A stretch of 64,000 nt of DNA from Melastoma dodecandrum (lineage: Eukaryota; Streptophyta; Magnoliopsida; Myrtales; Melastomataceae), in the NCBI GenBank assembly GCA_029817715.1, contig JARUPY010000443.1, forward strand, positions 62,001 through 126,000, in the 5' to 3' direction. The notes under the pieces are model-generated. The model made no database searches. It was not told where the DNA came from and saw only the letters and a list, made by a program, of their open reading frames with translations. Numbering within the stretch: position 1 is the first letter of the stretch; every line of letters starts with the position of its first letter. Made by a program: the position numbers and the translations under genes. This document shows positions 61,069 to 64,000 of the stretch, piece by piece.

Positions 61069-62300
61069 ATTTCGTAGAAACTCGAGCTTTAGAATTCTTT
61101 TTCAATAAAAGCTCACACACTGTCGGCTCTCTTTTTATAAATCCAGCCACATCAATTTCGGCCCAAGTTTCTGCTTGACAATTTCTAACTGAGTGAAACT
61201 CTTCTAATAAGAGATTATGATATTCAGTCGCTCGTCTCAAGAGCTCATAGAAATCTCAAAAACGTTATCCTTGGAGTTTCTTCCTTATCTATAGTGACAA
61301 GGAATTTTGTGCTATTTCAAGTTGATCCCTTTCAGCTAAGACTGTTGTGCACTTTAGTTGATTCTTCCTAAATTTCACTAAGGATAGAGCCGGACTTTCC
61401 CTAGGAAGTTGTTTCATCCGTAGGATCTCTCCTAGTGAAGTCATTGAAACCAGCCTATCATACGCCTTCAGGAATTGGGTCTGCATCTCGATCCAACTTG
61501 GTATGGAATTCGGGAGAAGTCTCGAATACCAGCCAAATGCATCTCCAGTTAAGGAATTAGGGAATAGCTTGAGTTTTAACATGTCGTTATTCGACCTTTC
61601 TCCCATCGGATAGGCAAACCTAGCTATATGTTCTACATAAGTCATTTCATCTTCCCCTGAGAACAAAGTTTAGTTAGGAATCTTGTCTCCTCGAGGTACC
61701 TCTATCCCTCGCTCTATATATTTAGGAATTGGACTTCTATACATGCGCACTTCCTCAGTCCTCGCACCTAGAACCATCCGAGCTACTACTCGAGCGATTT
61801 GCCCACTTAAGTCGACTACAGAATTAGAATATTTTTTTGGATAGGCCTCACTTTCCTTAGGTGTGTAGTAAAAACTCTCAGTTTACCTACACCTACCCGG
61901 AGAAGCATAATCTGGCCCTGCATTCTACTCGAGATCTACAACTGTAGGTTGTACATTCTTGTCAGGCATTGAACTTTTCGAACTACCCACACCCATTCCA
62001 TTGGAAGCTACAGGATATGGTTCACTACTTTCATTATACGATCTTACACCATGAACTTTCTGCTTTCCAGCAGCCTTAGCATCTCTCATGAAGGATTTCT
62101 CACATAAAGGCTCAGTCATTATCTCAGATCGATCACCCCTAAGGAAACTTAGAGCACATATAACTTCCTGGATTTACTCATCCATTCGTGCTTCCAACTT
62201 CTTTTGTCTTTCTACTAATTCTAAATTTAACTCCCTTATAGCACTACCAAACTCTTGTTTGACTGTTAAATCATTAGGTGAATACTCGTATGATAACTCT
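61013..62300 (-). pseudogene. Retroelement gag fragment, minus-strand copy
   Basis: Minus-strand frames read KQEFGSAIRELNLELVERQK (62270-62200), GDRSEIMTEPLCEKSFMRDA, and at 61666-61289 a gag core: TYVEHIARFAYPMGERSNND, LFPNSLTGDAFGWYSRLLPN, SIPSWIEMQTQFLKAY. The pattern 'L-x-x-x-A-F-x-W-Y-x-x-L-x-P-x-S-I' is typical of the plant retrotransposon gag domain. It is broken by stops and cut at 62323 by the Athila-like LTR. Confidence 0.75.
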
Positions 62301-62323
62301 ATAAAAATAGAGTTAATGGATCA

Positions 62324-63514
62324 TGTTTTAGACTTGATTTTAGTTAGTCTTAAGCATTTTAGTCATTTAATTGTTAGGTATTTTGATTTCTTTAATGTCT
62401 CCTCACTTCCGTATACTTTATGTTGGTAGTTAAAACGAGAGGAAGAAGAGTTGAAGACGGAAGGAGGAGCCATGAAGAAGTTGGATCCAGATGGTCAGTG
62501 CAGCTGCAACGGTGTTCACTGCAGCTGTAGCGCAGGGTCAGATAGGGGACAGAGAAGTCTGTGCAGCTGCACCAGATTTCTGTGCAACTGCACGTACGGA
62601 TCCAAGAATATTTCCTTTCTAGATTTTTTTAAATTTTCTAGGATTATTTTGAGGACATATATAAAGGCTTTTTCAATCGTTTCGAGGAAGAGGGGGATTC
62701 GACCTAGAAGGCTATTGGAGACAAGAGTCGACAACAGAGATGATTTGACCGACTTTACTTTTCTTAGCTTTCTTTATGTCAATTTTATTGTTTTCGTTTT
62801 CTTTAGCTATGAACTAATTCATTTTTCTAAGGCTATGATGGAACCTCGTGTTCTTATGTAATCGTGAACCTTCTTCCTTTATGTGATTCAGATTTTTATT
62901 AATCGCTTATACAATCCTGTTCTTAATGCGTGTTAATTGACTAATCACCCTTTAATATTGATTCGATAACCTAGGAAGACTCGGAAGGGTAGTCTAGGTT
63001 AGATCTGGAATTGGATAGCCTAATAAATCTAGGTGTTGGGAAACCGGGCTTTAGTATGAAGAATATGGATATACCGGAACACTTTAGGTAAATTTATAGG
63101 GTTTGAATATAATGAGTCATCACTAGTTCCTTGCCTAGGAATATAGTAGGGAATTCGATATATGGTGGTACGTCCCCGGATGTTCAGGAGGACTATGGGG
63201 AGAGTCTAGCAACCTATGTTAATAATTATAATAATTTGGTAGCAATAGGAAGAAGGGGATCCGGTGCATAAGACGCGAGGGGAAGTCGGATGTCCAGGAT
63301 ATTATTATCACTGGTGAAACTTAGTTGTTTTCATTTATTTCTCGCTTCTACTTAAAATCAACTTTCTTTCTGCTTGACCTCGACCTATTGCTGAGAACGA
63401 TGCTATGAGTAATATGTCAGTGCAATTCTCTGTGGGATCGACCCTTGCTTGCCCTTGCTATTCTAGTTATGTCGAAATAGGAATTTATTTTTCTTGCGTT
63501 GACGACGCGCATCA
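62324..63514 (+). repeat. 5' LTR of Athila-like gypsy element (start approximate)
   Basis: The LTR end is set by the PBS 5 nt further on. The start is placed at tgttttagacttg, where the opposed gag copy stops being readable; this is approximate. The ORF at 62451-62861 lies inside the LTR and carries a Cys-rich, repeat-like stretch (CSCNGVHCSCSAG); I do not call it a gene. Confidence 0.6.
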
Positions 63515-63519
63515 AATTT

Positions 63520-63536
63520 TGGCGCCGTTGCCAGGG
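63520..63536 (+). other. Primer-binding site of Athila-like element
   Basis: tggcgccgttgccaggg directly follows the LTR, the well-known Athila-type motif (Asp tRNA). Confidence 0.85.
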
Positions 63537-63623
63537 AATTATTTTCTGACAAAACTTTTCATTTACCTCGTGATTGGTAATTAATTAACGCTCAAGCTTT
63601 CTTTTTTATTTTCTTTTTCAGTG

Positions 63624-64000
63624 TATGCGACGAAGCCAAAGGGTAGAGTTTGCTCCATTAGATCCTTAAATTGAAGGGACTTTTCGGCAAAGGTTGAGAG
63701 CACAACGAGTAGCTATGGCTGATGCGAATAAGGAGAATCAAGTGGGGGACAATATTGTCCCCATAGGAGCTAATGAAGGATTAATGGATTTGGACAACAG
63801 ACCGATGATGGAATTCACATTAGGAAGAACACATGTGCATTGGTCTTGTATTGCACCGCCAACCATCCAGGCTCGGGACTGTGAAATTAAGACGTCGGTG
63901 ATGCAGATGATTCAAAACTCAGTGCTATTCAGAGGAACACCGATGGATGACCCACATGAGCATTTGAGCAAATTCCTAAGTGTTTGTGACACATTCAGGC
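63624..64000 (+). pseudogene. Start of Athila-like gag, runs off the window
   Basis: Frame from 63624 reads MRRSQRVEFAPLDP, a TAA stop, then RVAMADANKENQVGDNIVPI and CEIKTSVMQMIQNSVLFRGT, PMDDPHEHLSKFLSVCDTF. The 'K-x-x-x-I/V-x-M-I-Q-N-S-V-x-F-x-G' stretch is the Athila-type gag core. One early stop is present; the rest is open to the window edge. Confidence 0.85.

Noticed and set aside
62451..62861. 136-codon ORF with Cys-rich CSCNGVHCSC stretch, possible small secreted protein
   Set aside because: It sits inside the Athila-like LTR, and the Cys pattern comes from a repeated gcagctg word. It lacks a signal peptide.

Overview
The window is nuclear DNA of a flowering plant, most likely a eudicot. 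It has intron-containing plant genes with GT-AG splice sites, several plant-specific families (IQM calmodulin-binding protein, SBT4-type subtilase, CYP94C-type P450, chloroplast SRP54, ABCB29-type transporter), and a large load of nested LTR retrotransposons. I see no CRISPR, operon, tRNA or rRNA. The species cannot be named from sequence alone.

Layout. 1-4.2 kb: a decayed hAT (RICESLEEPER-like) transposase and a one-exon scrap of an IAA-amino-acid hydrolase. 4.2-14 kb is the gene-rich island, with three apparently intact genes: an IQM gene (+, nine exons, 475 aa), a cucumisin-like subtilase (-, ten exons, 751 aa) and an intronless CYP94C-like P450 (-, 509 aa). All splice phases of the first two were checked by hand and are consistent. 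14-18.4 kb is AT-rich intergenic DNA with degenerate transposon-like ORFs.

18.45-33.59 kb is a nested structure. An old, stop-riddled Ty1/copia element (5-bp duplication TTATT) was split inside its gag by a much younger 10.2-kb LTR element (5-bp duplication ACGAG). The inserted element has about 2.5-kb LTRs that are nearly identical, and a 5.2-kb interior with no recognisable protein. It lies on the minus strand: its primer-binding site, polypurine tract and TATA box all read that way. It looks like a non-autonomous LARD-type element. 33.6-37.2 kb is a degenerate Ty3/gypsy gag-protease-RT remnant. 37.2-42.2 kb is repeat debris, including a divergent relative of the LARD-like element and a tandem-repeat-bearing LTR fragment.

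42.3-43.1 kb is an alpha/beta-hydrolase pseudogene. 43.26-52.36 kb is a young chromovirus (Ty3/gypsy, Tekay/Del-like) with an almost open gag-pol; its 3' LTR lacks the last ~170 bp and directly abuts a broken ABCB29-like gene (52.5-53.5 kb). 53.9-54.3 kb holds a small intact two-exon gene for a predicted tail-anchored protein. 54.7-59.75 kb is the 3' end of a chloroplast SRP54 gene, pseudogenised and split in an intron by an internally deleted copia element. 60-62.3 kb has two opposed gag-like fragments of one retroelement family. From about 62.3 kb an Athila-like gypsy element begins (LTR, PBS, start of gag) and runs off the end.

The plant genes do not form an obvious pathway. The CYP94C homologue would act in jasmonate turnover, the IQM protein in calmodulin-linked signalling, and the subtilase in the secretory pathway or apoplast. 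The main story is structural: successive transposon insertions that can be ordered, a coding-less LTR element with a well-supported antisense orientation, and genes broken next to or by insertions.
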